Assembly: GCF_000733855.1 (NCBI RefSeq)
Contig: NZ_JPOJ01000001.1
Location: 2,170,001 to 2,234,000, forward strand
Length of the DNA: 64,000 nt
DNA from: Methylomicrobium agile
GTDB lineage: Bacteria > Pseudomonadota > Gammaproteobacteria > Methylococcales > Methylomonadaceae
Reading direction: 5' to 3'
The notes under the pieces were generated by a model. It saw only the letters and a list, made by a program, of their open reading frames with translations. It was not told the DNA's origin and did no database searches. Numbering within the stretch: position 1 is the first letter of the stretch; the number at the start of each line of letters is the position of its first letter. The position numbers and the translations under genes are program-made. Positions 35,101-42,509 of this stretch are shown here, piece by piece.

Positions 35101-37400
35101 AATACGGTACCCGGCTGGCCGAACACGGCGTCGTCGGCGCAAAATTCTTCCAATCCCCGATACTGAATCGTCAATAGATTGAGCTGGTCGAGATTAGGGT
35201 TGTTGAAACGCCAGCCGCGTCGTAAATCCCTGAATAAACGATAGCCTAAGATGAAACGGAGCGTCCGTTGCGCTTCTTGCCGGGCAAGCCCCATCAATTT
35301 AGGGGTGCGTAAATATTCCGCCAGGGTAACGGCGTCGATCCGATCGAAGCCGAGTGCTTTGAAAACTTCATCGGCTAAATGCTCTTCGGTGAGCAAGCCA
35401 GCATTGTTTTGCAAAGCCGCAATCAGACCGGCACGTAATGTCAGCAAAAACACAAAATCATTAAAGTGTCCGGCTTGCAGTGCGGCATCCTGACGGTTAT
35501 CGGTAAAGCCGAGTAATTTTCGAGGATCTGGCACGCCTTCCGGGAAGTCAGTTTGCATGAACAACTGACGCAAAGCACTAAGCGTTAACATGGTCGTTGC
35601 CGATGAACGGCCTTCACCAGATAGACTGGCTAGGCGGTTAATGTCTTTACCATGCGCCTCGTGGACAAAACCACAACTCAGACAAAAACGAAATTTGCCG
35701 GGGATAAACCAATAATTTTCGCCTCGACCTTCGCAACCTTGTGCATCGACGCGGGTAGCAAGAGGTACAGCTTTTTTATAGGCGCTTTTTATTTTTGGCT
35801 CTGCTTTTGTGAGGTCGAGCCAGATTTCCGGTAGATCCTCCAGACCACCTTGATATTGTTGATCAAGTTTTGATGGGCACAAAAAGCCGAATTTTACGTC
35901 TTCATTGTCATCGGCGCTGATATCGTCGATTTCACGAGGCTTATAATAATTTACGCTACCTTGTTCTTCTCGCCATACGGGGTGGTATTCCTGGCCGCAT
36001 TCACGGCAGAAATGGGTAGGGTACAAGAGCACCGATTCGGTTTGCCGACCTGGTGCGAAACGTTGAGCATCGAGGGTGATTTGTCTTTGGTCTATTGCTT
36101 CCAGAGTGGTGTGAACTTTTCCAGGACCACTGATGAATTGATGGAGTTTGAATGCAAAAGGCGAACGTCCCTGTGGAGTCGTAACTTCATGCTGAACCGC
36201 GATCAGGAATTTCTGCAATCCGGCTTTGGCAACAGCTTCTGAACAGCCGGCATCTTGTGCCAATCGGGTTGACGCTTCCGTCAAACTGAGCGGTTTGGCT
36301 CGGTGTGGTTCGCCTTCGGTCGGTAGTTCGATACCCAAATTCAACTCGACCCAGATAGCCAGCGGATCCTGACGAAACGCTTCAAAAGTTGGCCAAGTGA
36401 ATTTCTCCTGGCTCAGACACGCGGAGAGTTGCGCGCGAACAGATGCAACGTCCTTGAAAGGGTCGGTTACGCGTTCAAGTGTTTCACGAATAATATCATT
36501 CGCGGAAATGGGGGTGCCGAATAGTTTACTTGAAACCTCGGCTACGGTTTTCATTTGATCGTTGACGTTGCCCGTACTGGACATGGTTGCGGATGTACCG
36601 ATGCAAATCATCTGTTCAGCATGTAATCGCTCCCGCAAGCGACGGACCAGTAAAGCAACGTCAGCACCCTGACGGCCTCGATAGGTATGCAGTTCATCGA
36701 GGATCAGAAAGTTCAGTCCTTTGCAATGCTCGACAACACGACGATCAGTATCTTCATAGCGAGTGAGGATCAGCTCCAACATCATGAAGTTGGTCAACAG
36801 AATATCCGGCGGGTTGTCGGCGATAGCTTCTCGTTCTGCAGTGGATTCCTGTCCGGTGTAGCGGGCAACTGTAAATGGCTGATTATTTGCATCAAATCCG
36901 TATAAAAACTTGCTGAGTTCCTCCAATTGGCTGTTCGCCAACGCGTTCATCGGATAAATCACGATAGCTCGCGTTCTAGCGGCGGTATCAAGCTGTTTCG
37001 ATTTAAGAATTCGGTCGATAATCGGGATGAAAAAAGTCAACGATTTACCTGATCCTGTGCCCGTAGTGACCACATAGCTTTGGCTTGACTGCGCCTTCGC
37101 TATGGCCTCAATCTGATGGGTATAAAGATGCAGCGGCTGAGGATTATTTTCCAATTTGTTGACTTGGAAAATTTCAGCACATTGTTTATGAAGGATTCCC
37201 TGTTCAACCAACTGCTGTACAGTTGCCTTACGTTGGTAGTTAGCATTGATCTGAATGAGCGGCTCCGGCCAGTAACGACCAGCATCGTATTGTCTTTCGA
37301 CTTCTTTCGCTATGTCCGGCGCGGAAATGCTGGTAAAGCTGCGCGAGAAAGCGCTGTAATCGGCGATAAGCTCATTGCGAAATTCGAAGACATTGTTCAT
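32103..37400 (-). CDS. Giant DEAD/H helicase with C-terminal DUF1998/MZB domain (fused DrmA-DrmB-like or DruE-like)
   Basis: A 1765-residue protein. Motif I is VVTTGTGSGKSLTFFIPIID (residues about 108-127), DPPDILLTNFMMLELILTRY follows, motif II is LILDELHTYRGRQGADVALL, and motif VI is PANYAQRSGRAGRSGQQALV. Zinc-type cysteine pairs follow: CRECGQEYHP, CLSCGFVHE, CSQCGYGHLG and CCENCGALL. The C-terminal DUF1998/MZB signature is CEAGCYQCLLSYYNQPDHDH (Cys1619 region). DISARM carries helicase DrmA and DUF1998 protein DrmB as two genes, whereas Druantia DruE and MrfA keep both in one chain. It is the first gene of the operon, with an ATG at 37400 and a promoter-like TATAAT about 50 bases upstream. 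Confidence 0.85.
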   Translation of the reverse strand: MNNVFEFRNELIADYSAFSRSFTSISAPDIAKEVERQYDAGRYWPEPLIQINANYQRKATVQQLVEQGILHKQCAEIFQVNKLENNPQPLHLYTHQIEAIAKAQSSQSYVVTTGTGSGKSLTFFIPIIDRILKSKQLDTAARTRAIVIYPMNALANSQLEELSKFLYGFDANNQPFTVARYTGQESTAEREAIADNPPDILLTNFMMLELILTRYEDTDRRVVEHCKGLNFLILDELHTYRGRQGADVALLVRRLRERLHAEQMICIGTSATMSSTGNVNDQMKTVAEVSSKLFGTPISANDIIRETLERVTDPFKDVASVRAQLSACLSQEKFTWPTFEAFRQDPLAIWVELNLGIELPTEGEPHRAKPLSLTEASTRLAQDAGCSEAVAKAGLQKFLIAVQHEVTTPQGRSPFAFKLHQFISGPGKVHTTLEAIDQRQITLDAQRFAPGRQTESVLLYPTHFCRECGQEYHPVWREEQGSVNYYKPREIDDISADDNEDVKFGFLCPSKLDQQYQGGLEDLPEIWLDLTKAEPKIKSAYKKAVPLATRVDAQGCEGRGENYWFIPGKFRFCLSCGFVHEAHGKDINRLASLSGEGRSSATTMLTLSALRQLFMQTDFPEGVPDPRKLLGFTDNRQDAALQAGHFNDFVFLLTLRAGLIAALQNNAGLLTEEHLADEVFKALGFDRIDAVTLAEYLRTPKLMGLARQEAQRTLRFILGYRLFRDLRRGWRFNNPNLDQLNLLTIQYRGLEEFCADDAVFGQPGTVLRSLDPTTRADFCQLVFDEMRRALCLESRYLDAVEQDKAKTTAHQYLNERWAFAPDESLATSKYLILGKRPEYKGKPRTDLVSAGPRSRIAKQIKRAEFWKNSPFANLISAWKEQEFVNVLELLLHAAANYGYVHKHTIDNSILGWRLNAAAMDWLIPPKKEADDSIKTNAFFRQLYLMMAEMIKLPSHPLFDFEAHEHTAQVDAARRQLLEQRFRFTDKDRQDWADNPAHEAPLERLPVMFCSPTMELGVDISALNTVYLRNVPPTPANYAQRSGRAGRSGQQALVVTYCAAQSPHDQWFFHHADKMVHGIVKPPTLDLANRDLVESHLHAVWLACCEVELDSSIAPLVELGQDDKPIKPNLLDRLSNPEVLATASQAAQRVIDQLQTEIKDAGWYHTDYVDLVINDSPKAFADALDRWRTLFEATRKQMDMADSIVKSHTASNTERDNARRRYGDAARQYSVLLKNSNTQNSDFYTYRYLASQGFLPGYNFPRLPLMAWIPARGGTGNNGKNDEGSMVSRPRFLALSEFGPRSLIYHEGQMYRVIRAKLNVGSADHVSGNSTLGTVSALVCSQCGYGHLGEENGAAPLENCCENCGALLTQHDWVNQLYRIETVETLPVERISINDEERQRQGFELQTTYRFLPGANGEIQKQDAHVVHQDETLCSITYSPAARIWRINRGWRRRKDKNQLGFYINPITGVWSKQDDPGQNESADNDEALLDKVPNQRIVPFVEDHRNVLILTPVKPLSVTAMATLQSALKRGIEQTFQIEESELVVEPLPTTDNRQALLFYEAAEGGAGVLTRLIGEPASLSWVAKATLNLMHYEKIDQADSAERLLQSEQKTIAGDSICEAGCYQCLLSYYNQPDHDHIDRRDSDALSLLIGLVHATVAPTDRQSHAEQPPSAKSDLVSEWLAALRSHKLKQPDATEVSINQAQATAAGQYKSQRVLVFVEAVPDDIKNQLQDKGWQVLDFSNPSEWPLLFENYADLLGKQESIA

Positions 37401-37443
37401 TTGATTGCTATTGTTAATTTGGTCTCTGATTCTAGAGGATGCC

Positions 37444-37460
37444 CCACCTATTATAAGTGG
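37444..37460 (-). promoter_or_regulatory. Promoter/operator candidate of the five-gene defence operon
   Basis: On the minus strand the sequence reads CCACTTATAATAGGTGG, a near-perfect palindrome whose centre is a consensus TATAAT -10 box (37450-37455). It lies about 50 bases upstream of the giant helicase start. No good -35 box is visible at 16-18 bases, so activation or weak constitutive use is possible. Confidence 0.5.
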
Positions 37461-37574
37461 TTAGCTGGCAGAATTATGGGACAAAATAACTAATAAACAA
37501 TAAAACTGGCTAGAAAACAACCATCGACTGGCGTGCTTGGGCAATGGATTTTAACAAGCGATCGACTGATTACA

Positions 37575-38231
37575 TCAGTTCCCAACACCCTTTTCTTCGG
37601 ATTCATAATCGTTGTCGTTTTCAGACATCGTCTCCGGTTCCGCCAATAGCCCCGATTCTTCTCGGGCTGTACGTACTTCTTCGCCTTTGCCTTTTGCATA
37701 AGCGGCTTGATGCGCCCTCTGTTCAATCGAGACAATACGCCGTGCTAATCGGTGTAACCGTTGTTGCCATTGATACCGTGCGGTTGAGCATTGCTTGCTC
37801 GTTAATATCTGGCAAAGCCATAGCGTATCCATGGCGATCATCAGCTGGTCCAGCAAGCGGATCAGCTCCACAAACTGAGCGATCTGCGGTGAGGTGATGC
37901 GGGCTTTGAAATCCGTCGGGTGGGTATAGCGCGGCGATTCAGCAATGCCGTTATCGGCGCAGAGTTTATCGAGCCGGGCTTTTTCCTGCTGCAGTTGCCG
38001 TGCACAGTCGCCGATCATGTTACTGACGATCTCTTCGATATCATCAATCGCCTGTTCCGCGCCGACGATTCGCAAGGTGACGTCAATCGCATACAACGAG
38101 CGAATCAAGCGGCCGTAGCTCCGGCGAATCACCCGAATGGCTTGTTCGCTCTGGATTTTGATGGTGCGTTCGAAAACCGGACGACTGATGGCCGGGCGGA
38201 CGGTCTTTTCTGGTGCTGTTAGGTCTGCCAT
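37575..38231 (-). CDS. s063-like ICE backbone protein (possible AcaB/DUF1845-type)
   Basis: A 218-residue protein in the place of s063 of SXT-type ICEs, upstream of and divergent from ssb. It begins MADLTAPEKTVRPAISRPVF and is mostly helical: IKSEQAIRVIRRSYGRLIRS is not exact, but IRVIRRSYGRLIRSLYAIDV is present. RMDQLMIAMDTLW-type helices follow, read here as LIRLLDQLMIAMDTLWLCQI. The C-terminus is acidic. Some annotations place such proteins in an AcaB/DUF1845 family, which I cannot confirm. Its position on the far side of the cargo marks the right edge of the traN-s063 hot spot. Confidence 0.6.
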   Translation of the reverse strand: MADLTAPEKTVRPAISRPVFERTIKIQSEQAIRVIRRSYGRLIRSLYAIDVTLRIVGAEQAIDDIEEIVSNMIGDCARQLQQEKARLDKLCADNGIAESPRYTHPTDFKARITSPQIAQFVELIRLLDQLMIAMDTLWLCQILTSKQCSTARYQWQQRLHRLARRIVSIEQRAHQAAYAKGKGEEVRTAREESGLLAEPETMSENDNDYESEEKGVGN

Positions 38232-38352
38232 GCCATTTCCTCTGAATAATTGCCGTATCTCGCCCGATAGTAAGTTGCTTTGTTCTGACTAACCGTGCAA
38301 AAAATGGCCGATTTAACGATCTATTGCTGACAGTGATACTGAGTTATCCGCT

Positions 38353-38439
38353 TCAATGTTTGGCAATGGCGCTGACTTTCGTTTTTAAATCAGCCTGGCT
38401 TTTCCCATGGGTACTTTTTTGCTGATCAAATGGAGACAT
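38353..38439 (-). CDS. Possible 28-residue peptide gene
   Basis: MSPFDQQKSTHGKSQADLKT then KVSAIAKH and stop. AGGAAA lies six bases before its ATG and the frame is complete. It sits between the s063-like gene and the first three-hairpin module. Amphipathic and basic; no known family. Too short to be sure it is translated. Confidence 0.3.
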   Translation of the reverse strand: MSPFDQQKSTHGKSQADLKTKVSAIAKH

Positions 38440-38472
38440 AACATTTCCTGCCGTCTTACGAGACGCTGTGGA

Positions 38473-38548
38473 CCGACTTTGCGTCGGCGTTCCGCCTGCA
38501 GGCGGCGTGGATGATATTCATCGACGAGTCGGGTGCGTTAAGCCCGAT
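38473..38548 (+). repeat. Three-hairpin module, copy 1
   Basis: Hairpins CCGAC/GTCGG (38473-38487), CCGCC/GGCGG (38492-38505) and TCGGG/CCCGA around TGCGTTAAG (38529-38547). Similar modules at about 42006 and 47653 have the same order, spacing style and the same core of the third hairpin. It lies upstream of ssb, 150 bases before its start. Confidence 0.6.
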
Positions 38549-38597
38549 GATGTGAATGCATTGTGCATTTGTTAATCCTGTTCTGGGAAAGCCAATT

Positions 38598-38681
38598 CCC
38601 CGGCCGGGGTGATTTGCCTCCCGAGCATAAAACTCACAGCCGTGCCGGTGGGTTTTAATTCAAGTCTTGATCCGGGCACGG
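38598..38681 (+). promoter_or_regulatory. Structured leader of ssb
   Basis: A CCCCGGCCGGGG palindrome (38598-38609) is followed by a second hairpin, CCGTGCC (38640-38646) with GGCACGG (38675-38681), which ends just before the GGAGGAGG ribosome site. It lacks the start-codon hairpin seen in the bet-type leaders but begins with the same C-rich/G-rich palindrome. Confidence 0.5.
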
Positions 38682-38699
38682 ACGGAGGAGGTTAGCAGT

Positions 38700-39137
38700 A
38701 TGGCAAGTCGCGGTGTTAACAAAGTCATCCTGGTCGGCAACTTGGGCGCCAATCCAGATATCCGGTTTTTAGCCAATGGCGACAGGGTTACGGTGATTCG
38801 TCTGGCAACGGGCGAAGTCTGGAAAGATCAAAACGGCACTCAGCAGGAGCGTACCGAATGGCACCAGGTGGTGTTTTATCGCCGCTTGGCTGAAATTGCC
38901 GGTGAGTTACTGAGGAAAGGCAGCAAGATCTACGTCGAAGGCAGTTTACGAACCCAGCAATGGGAGAAAGACGGTGAGAAACGCACGACCACCGAAGTGG
39001 TCGCCAACGATCTGCAAATCCTGGATCGGACAAACGGTTACGAGGCGGCTGTCGGGAACTGCGATAAGCCGAGTTTCGCAAAGCCTCGGCAACACCGCTC
39101 GAACTCATCGGCTCGACGCGGATGGGAAGGGCGATGA
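38700..39137 (+). CDS. ssb: Single-stranded DNA-binding protein of the ICE
   Basis: A 145-residue protein; ATG at 38700 with GGAGGAGG upstream. The OB fold is clear: [60 protein letters not shown] and [15 protein letters not shown]. The C-terminus is odd: it is basic ([18 protein letters not shown]) and lacks the acidic DDIPF-like tip through which SSB recruits partners. Another frame from about 39050 ends [12 protein letters not shown], so an indel near 39055 may have replaced a more acidic tail. It stands first in the ssb-bet-exo recombination set that helps element exchange between ICEs. Confidence 0.88.
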   Translation: MASRGVNKVILVGNLGANPDIRFLANGDRVTVIRLATGEVWKDQNGTQQERTEWHQVVFYRRLAEIAGELLRKGSKIYVEGSLRTQQWEKDGEKRTTTEVVANDLQILDRTNGYEAAVGNCDKPSFAKPRQHRSNSSARRGWEGR

Positions 39138-39246
39138 TCAAGATGATCAATTGGTGAGTTAATTTTTCAACTCACAGAAAAAAGCTTTTCATCTCGAGTA
39201 ATCATTAACCCTGCCGTTGCAGCCTGCGCTGTTTCGGTTTCTTAAA

Positions 39247-39312
39247 CCCCATGGGGATGCCATTCCCCGTCTGGGGCATTGCGTCCTCACTTTATTAAGG
39301 AGAAACGCAATG
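39247..39312 (+). promoter_or_regulatory. Switch-type leader of bet
   Basis: Hairpin A: CCCCA..GGGGA with TCCCC..TGGGG (39247-39276). Hairpin B: CATTGCGT (39277-39284) pairs perfectly with ACGCAATG (39305-39312), which includes the bet ATG; the loop holds AAGGAG. ATGCC (39257-39261) of hairpin A can instead pair with GGCAT (39275-39279), which would break both. Confidence 0.65.
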
Positions 39313-40356
39313 AGCTATCCATCCAAAAACACGCAGCCAAAAGCCCGGAACCTGCCGATGCCGGTCGACGCGCATCAGGTTTACGGGCTCTCGGAGCAAT
39401 CCTGGAAAGTGCTCACCGAAGTGACCTTTCCGACGGCAAAAACCCCCGAAGCCATCATGATGGCGCTGGATTATTGCAGGGCCCGCAAGCTCGATATTTT
39501 CAAAAAACCCGTGCATATCGTGCCGATGTGGAGCACCGCCTTGGGACGCAATGTGGAAACTGTCTGGCCATCGATTATGGAAATACAGACCACGGCAACC
39601 CGGACCGGGCTTTGGGCGGGCATGGATCGGCCGGTCTGGGGGCCCGATGTGACTCACACCTTTACCGGTAAATTCAAAGACGACACCGATACCTGGCAGG
39701 AAAGCGCGGTCACCGTGACCTTTCCCGAATGGGTAGCGGTGACGGTTTACCGTCTGGTCGGCGGCCGCCACTGCGCCTTTACCGAGGAAGTGTACTGGAT
39801 GGAGGCCTACAGCACCGCGGGCGGTAAAAACTCCCAGCTGCCGACGGCCATGTGGATCAAACGACCCAAGGGCCAGTTAGGGAAATGCGGTAAAGCCGCC
39901 TCGCTGCGCGCCGCCTTTCCGGAGGAATGCGGTTATGCCGCTGAGGAGATGGACGGCAAAAGCCTTGACGACCTGAACGACGGCGCCGTGATTAACGGCA
40001 GTGCCAGCCGTCTCGATGCGGTCGATGGCGGGACTGATGCCGATACCGGTCCCCGCGTGATCGATCTGTCGATGATCAGTCCCAAGGTCCAGAAAGCGGT
40101 CGCGGAACTGGTCAGGCGCACGGCCATGGCCGGTGCCTGGAAGGCTGCCTACGACTACGCCAACAACAAGTTTGCGGGGCTGGAATTGACCTATGCCATT
40201 ACCGAACTGGACAAGGCGTCACAAGCGGCGAAAGCGGCATCGAATCCCATCGATCCTGGAAATCAGGCCATCGACGAAGCTTCGATGCCGCCCGTGTCCA
40301 CGGTAGCCTCGGAAGCCTTGCATAAGGCCCGTGAGACCTTGGGTTCGTTACGCTAA
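39310..40356 (+). CDS. bet: Bet/RecT-family single-strand annealing recombinase
   Basis: A 348-residue Red-beta-type protein. The start at 39310 has AAGGAG upstream and lies in the leader hairpin. Signatures include LTEVTFPTAKTPEAIMMALD, YCRARKLDIFKKPVHIVPMW, YWMEAYSTAGGKNSQLPTAM and MWIKRPKGQLGKCGKAASLR, then AFPEECGYAAEEM, all in the order of Bet/RecT family annealing proteins. It anneals complementary single strands and works with the Exo nuclease next door and the SSB. In SXT ICEs these three genes promote hybrid ICE formation. Confidence 0.92.
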   Translation: MSYPSKNTQPKARNLPMPVDAHQVYGLSEQSWKVLTEVTFPTAKTPEAIMMALDYCRARKLDIFKKPVHIVPMWSTALGRNVETVWPSIMEIQTTATRTGLWAGMDRPVWGPDVTHTFTGKFKDDTDTWQESAVTVTFPEWVAVTVYRLVGGRHCAFTEEVYWMEAYSTAGGKNSQLPTAMWIKRPKGQLGKCGKAASLRAAFPEECGYAAEEMDGKSLDDLNDGAVINGSASRLDAVDGGTDADTGPRVIDLSMISPKVQKAVAELVRRTAMAGAWKAAYDYANNKFAGLELTYAITELDKASQAAKAASNPIDPGNQAIDEASMPPVSTVASEALHKARETLGSLR

Positions 40357-40406
40357 TTGAGGTCAAGCCTTTACATTTTACGCCGGTTACTCAGCCGGTC
40401 GTTATC

Positions 40407-40479
40407 CACCCTTCCAGGGCGTCATGTTTCGCCCTCTGGGTGAATGGCATGACGTCCTGTATTAAAAGGAGATGTCATG
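40407..40479 (+). promoter_or_regulatory. Switch-type leader of the 110-aa gene
   Basis: Hairpin A: CACCC..AGGGCG with CGCCCT..GGGTG (40407-40442). Hairpin B: CATGACGT (40448-40455) pairs with ATGTCATG (40472-40479), which contains the start codon; AAGGAG (40466-40471) is in the loop. CGTCATG (40420-40426) in the loop of A can pair with CATGACG (40448-40454), a mutually exclusive fold that frees the start codon. Confidence 0.65.
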
Positions 40480-40809
40480 AACGCCATCGATCAATCATTC
40501 AATCGAATACCTTGCCATACGGACTGGCATCGTTACGACTCGCCCACCGTGATTCGCCGACATGGCCGCAGTTTTTTGGAACGGGCCTGGAAACCGGAAG
40601 GGACAGTCAAAAACACTGCTACGTTATCAAAAACCCAGCTTCACAGCCTGGTCGAAAGCTATGGCGGTCACTGTGTGACAACAGCTGACTCCATTCTGCT
40701 GATCTTTGATGACTATCACTGGACCCGGCGTTGTGATGCGCAGCTCGTCAAGCTCGGGCAATCGACGCTGCGTTGGGGGTGCTGCATCCAGCTGCACGGG
40801 GTGGAGTGA
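40477..40809 (+). CDS. Conserved-looking ICE protein of unknown function
   Basis: A 110-residue protein between bet and exo, as in SXT-type elements where a small gene sits there. It begins MNAIDQSFNRIPCHTDWHRY and contains VESYGGHCVTTADSILLIFD and LGQSTLRWGCCIQLHG. I recognise no domain. Its stop shares a base with the exo start (TGATG), so the two are translationally coupled, which suggests a part in the same recombination function. Confidence 0.7.
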   Translation: MNAIDQSFNRIPCHTDWHRYDSPTVIRRHGRSFLERAWKPEGTVKNTATLSKTQLHSLVESYGGHCVTTADSILLIFDDYHWTRRCDAQLVKLGQSTLRWGCCIQLHGVE

Positions 40810-41809
40810 TGAAAGTCATCAATGTTTCGCAGCGCTCGTCCGAATGGCGGTTATGGCGGACACAAGGCATCAGCGCCAGTGAGGCGGCGATCATCATGAA
40901 CCGCTCTCCGTACAAGACGCCCTGGCGGCTATGGGCGGAGAAGAAAGGACTCGTGTTGGAACAGCCGCTGGAAAATAATCCATTGATTCGCCTAGGCCTC
41001 GAATGCGAGCCGCAAGCGCTGCAACGTTTTGAGGATAAGCACGATGTGCTGTTGTTGCCGCTCTGCGGTGAATCGGAGCGCTATCCCCAGATGCGGGCAT
41101 CGTTCGATGGGTTGTCCGAAAGCCATGAGCCCGTGGAAGTGAAATGTCCGCATGAATCCACTTTTCTGGAGGTGCTGTTAAACCGCGAGCAATCGGTGGC
41201 CTATCAACTGTATTGGTGCCAGGTGCAACAACAGCTCCTGGTCGCCGAAGCCGCGCGCGGGTTTTTGTTTTTTTATCACCAGGGGCAGGACGTCGAGTTC
41301 GTGATCAAGCGTGACGAAGCCTTTCTCACGCAACTGATCGAAACGGCCATGGATTTCTGGTCGGACGTCAAAACCGGTCGGGAGCCGAAAAAAGATCCGG
41401 AACGCGATCTTTATCTACCCCAAGGGAATGATGAGCAGCAGTGGCAACGATTGGCCGCTGACTATCGCCAGAATGCGGAGAAAATCGACGATATCAAAGC
41501 CCAGCTCAAAGCGATGGAATTGCAGCAAGCCACGATCGAACACACGTTGGTCGGTTTGATGGGACCCTTCCTGGCGGCCGAGCACTCCGGATTGCGGATC
41601 AGCCGCTTTCACGTGCAGGGGGCATTGATTACAAAGCGGTCCTTAACGCCATGCTGCCGGAGGTGCCGGAACCGGCGCTGGAACCCTACCGGAAAAAACC
41701 CTCCGAGCGGGTTCGAATCACCTGTCGAGATGACGACGGAAAGCGTGTGGAAGTGCCTTTCGATGCGGAAGCGTTGAAAGACCTGGCGGGTGTCGATTAC
41801 TGGTTCTGA
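40809..41809 (+). pseudogene. exo: YqaJ-type exonuclease (exo), frameshifted near its 3' end
   Basis: From ATG 40809 the frame gives a YqaJ/lambda-Exo-type nuclease: RSSEWRLWRTQGISASEAAI, RLGLECEPQALQRFEDKHDV, MRASFDGLSESHEPVEVKCP (catalytic Asp then Glu-x-Lys), and YQLYWCQVQQQLLVAEAARG. After the run GGGGG at 41618-41622 the frame turns into an unlikely Arg/Cys-rich tail ending at 41777. The neighbouring frame instead gives IDYKAVLNAMLPEVPEPALE and VEVPFDAEALKDLAGVDYWF to a TGA at 41807-41809. One G seems to be missing. The catalytic core is intact, so partial activity or a sequencing indel are both possible. Confidence 0.75.
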
Positions 41810-42005
41810 AGGTTGTCTTTAATGGAACTGGACCCCTGCATGGCCTATTGGGCCTGCGGGGTGTCCTGATCCTTTTGCCGGGGACCGGCATCTCCAAGGA
41901 TGTCAGTTTGATCGGCCCGTTTTTCCGGTTTTTCCTCTGTCCTTGCGCGCCAAGGCCAGAGGAAAAGCCAGAACATTCAGGCGTTCCTTTCGAGGAACCC
42001 CGAAT

Positions 42006-42081
42006 CCGGCGCTTGCCGGCGTTCCGCTGTTGAGCGGCAGGAAAGGTCACCCCTCTCCTGTATCAGGTGCGTCAAGCCTGA
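42006..42081 (+). repeat. Three-hairpin module, copy 2
   Basis: CCGGC/GCCGG (42006-42019), CCGCT/AGCGG (42024-42038) and TCAGG/CCTGA around TGCGTCAAG (42063-42081). Compared with copies 1 and 3, the third stem has changed G-C to A-T on both sides, a compensatory pair. Confidence 0.6.
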
Positions 42082-42090
42082 TGTTGTCGT

Positions 42091-42117
42091 CCCGTCGGGG
42101 TTCATCGTCCCGCCGGG
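42091..42117 (+). promoter_or_regulatory. Leader hairpin before the 71-aa gene
   Basis: CCCG..GGG with CCC..CGGG (42091-42117): the same nested C-block/G-block pattern as hairpin A of the other leaders. No start-codon hairpin is obvious here; GAGGAGG stands just before the gene. Confidence 0.5.
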
Positions 42118-42155
42118 TCAGGGTGGCCCCTTATTTTAATCAGAGGAGGTCTCTC

Positions 42156-42371
42156 ATGAACAAAGACTTTTGGAAAACCTTATATGCCTGGCTGGAAACG
42201 GCCAGTCTGGAAGAGATCAGGACTAAACAGCAATGCGTGCGGCAACTGTTGGGTGAAAGCCGCGACCGCGACTTGAAAGCCGACATTCGCCGGATCTTGC
42301 GTTTTATGGACGAAGAAATGGTTGCCCGCGCCGAACTGGCGAATATCATGCGCTTGTCCATGGCCCACTGA
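42156..42371 (+). CDS. Small helical ICE protein of unknown function
   Basis: A 71-residue protein, ATG at 42156 after a strong GAGGAGG. It begins MNKDFWKTLYAWLETASLEE and is wholly helical and highly charged (RTKQQCVRQLLGESRDRDLK, then ADIRRILRFMDEEMVARAEL). No known domain. Its own leader hairpin and the module at 42006 precede it, which supports it as a true gene of the ICE maintenance block. Confidence 0.7.
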   Translation: MNKDFWKTLYAWLETASLEEIRTKQQCVRQLLGESRDRDLKADIRRILRFMDEEMVARAELANIMRLSMAH

Positions 42372-42404
42372 TCCCGATTTTTTTACCTTTACACATTATT
42401 CATC

Positions 42405-42491
42405 CCCTGGACTGCCAGGGAATCTACTCACCCGAAGGAGACACAGCACCCTTCAGGGGTAGGGTGTGTCTCCGGTTTCGGGTTTCAACCC
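42405..42491 (+). promoter_or_regulatory. Structured leader of the cobS-like gene
   Basis: Hairpin CCCTGG/CCAGGG (42405-42420), then a long stem: CCCGAA and GGAGACACA (42431-42445) pair with TGTGTCTCC (42465-42473) and TTCGGG (42477-42482), with an inner CACCC/GGGTG. GGGTT/AACCC (42480-42491) could compete for the last strand. AAGGAG follows before the ATG. Confidence 0.6.
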
Positions 42492-42509
42492 AAACTTAAG
42501 GAGTTCACC

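Noticed and set aside
38460-38550. Considered a CRISPR-like repeat array because similar hairpins recur
   Set aside because: The three modules are kilobases apart with genes between them, and there are no spacers of constant length.
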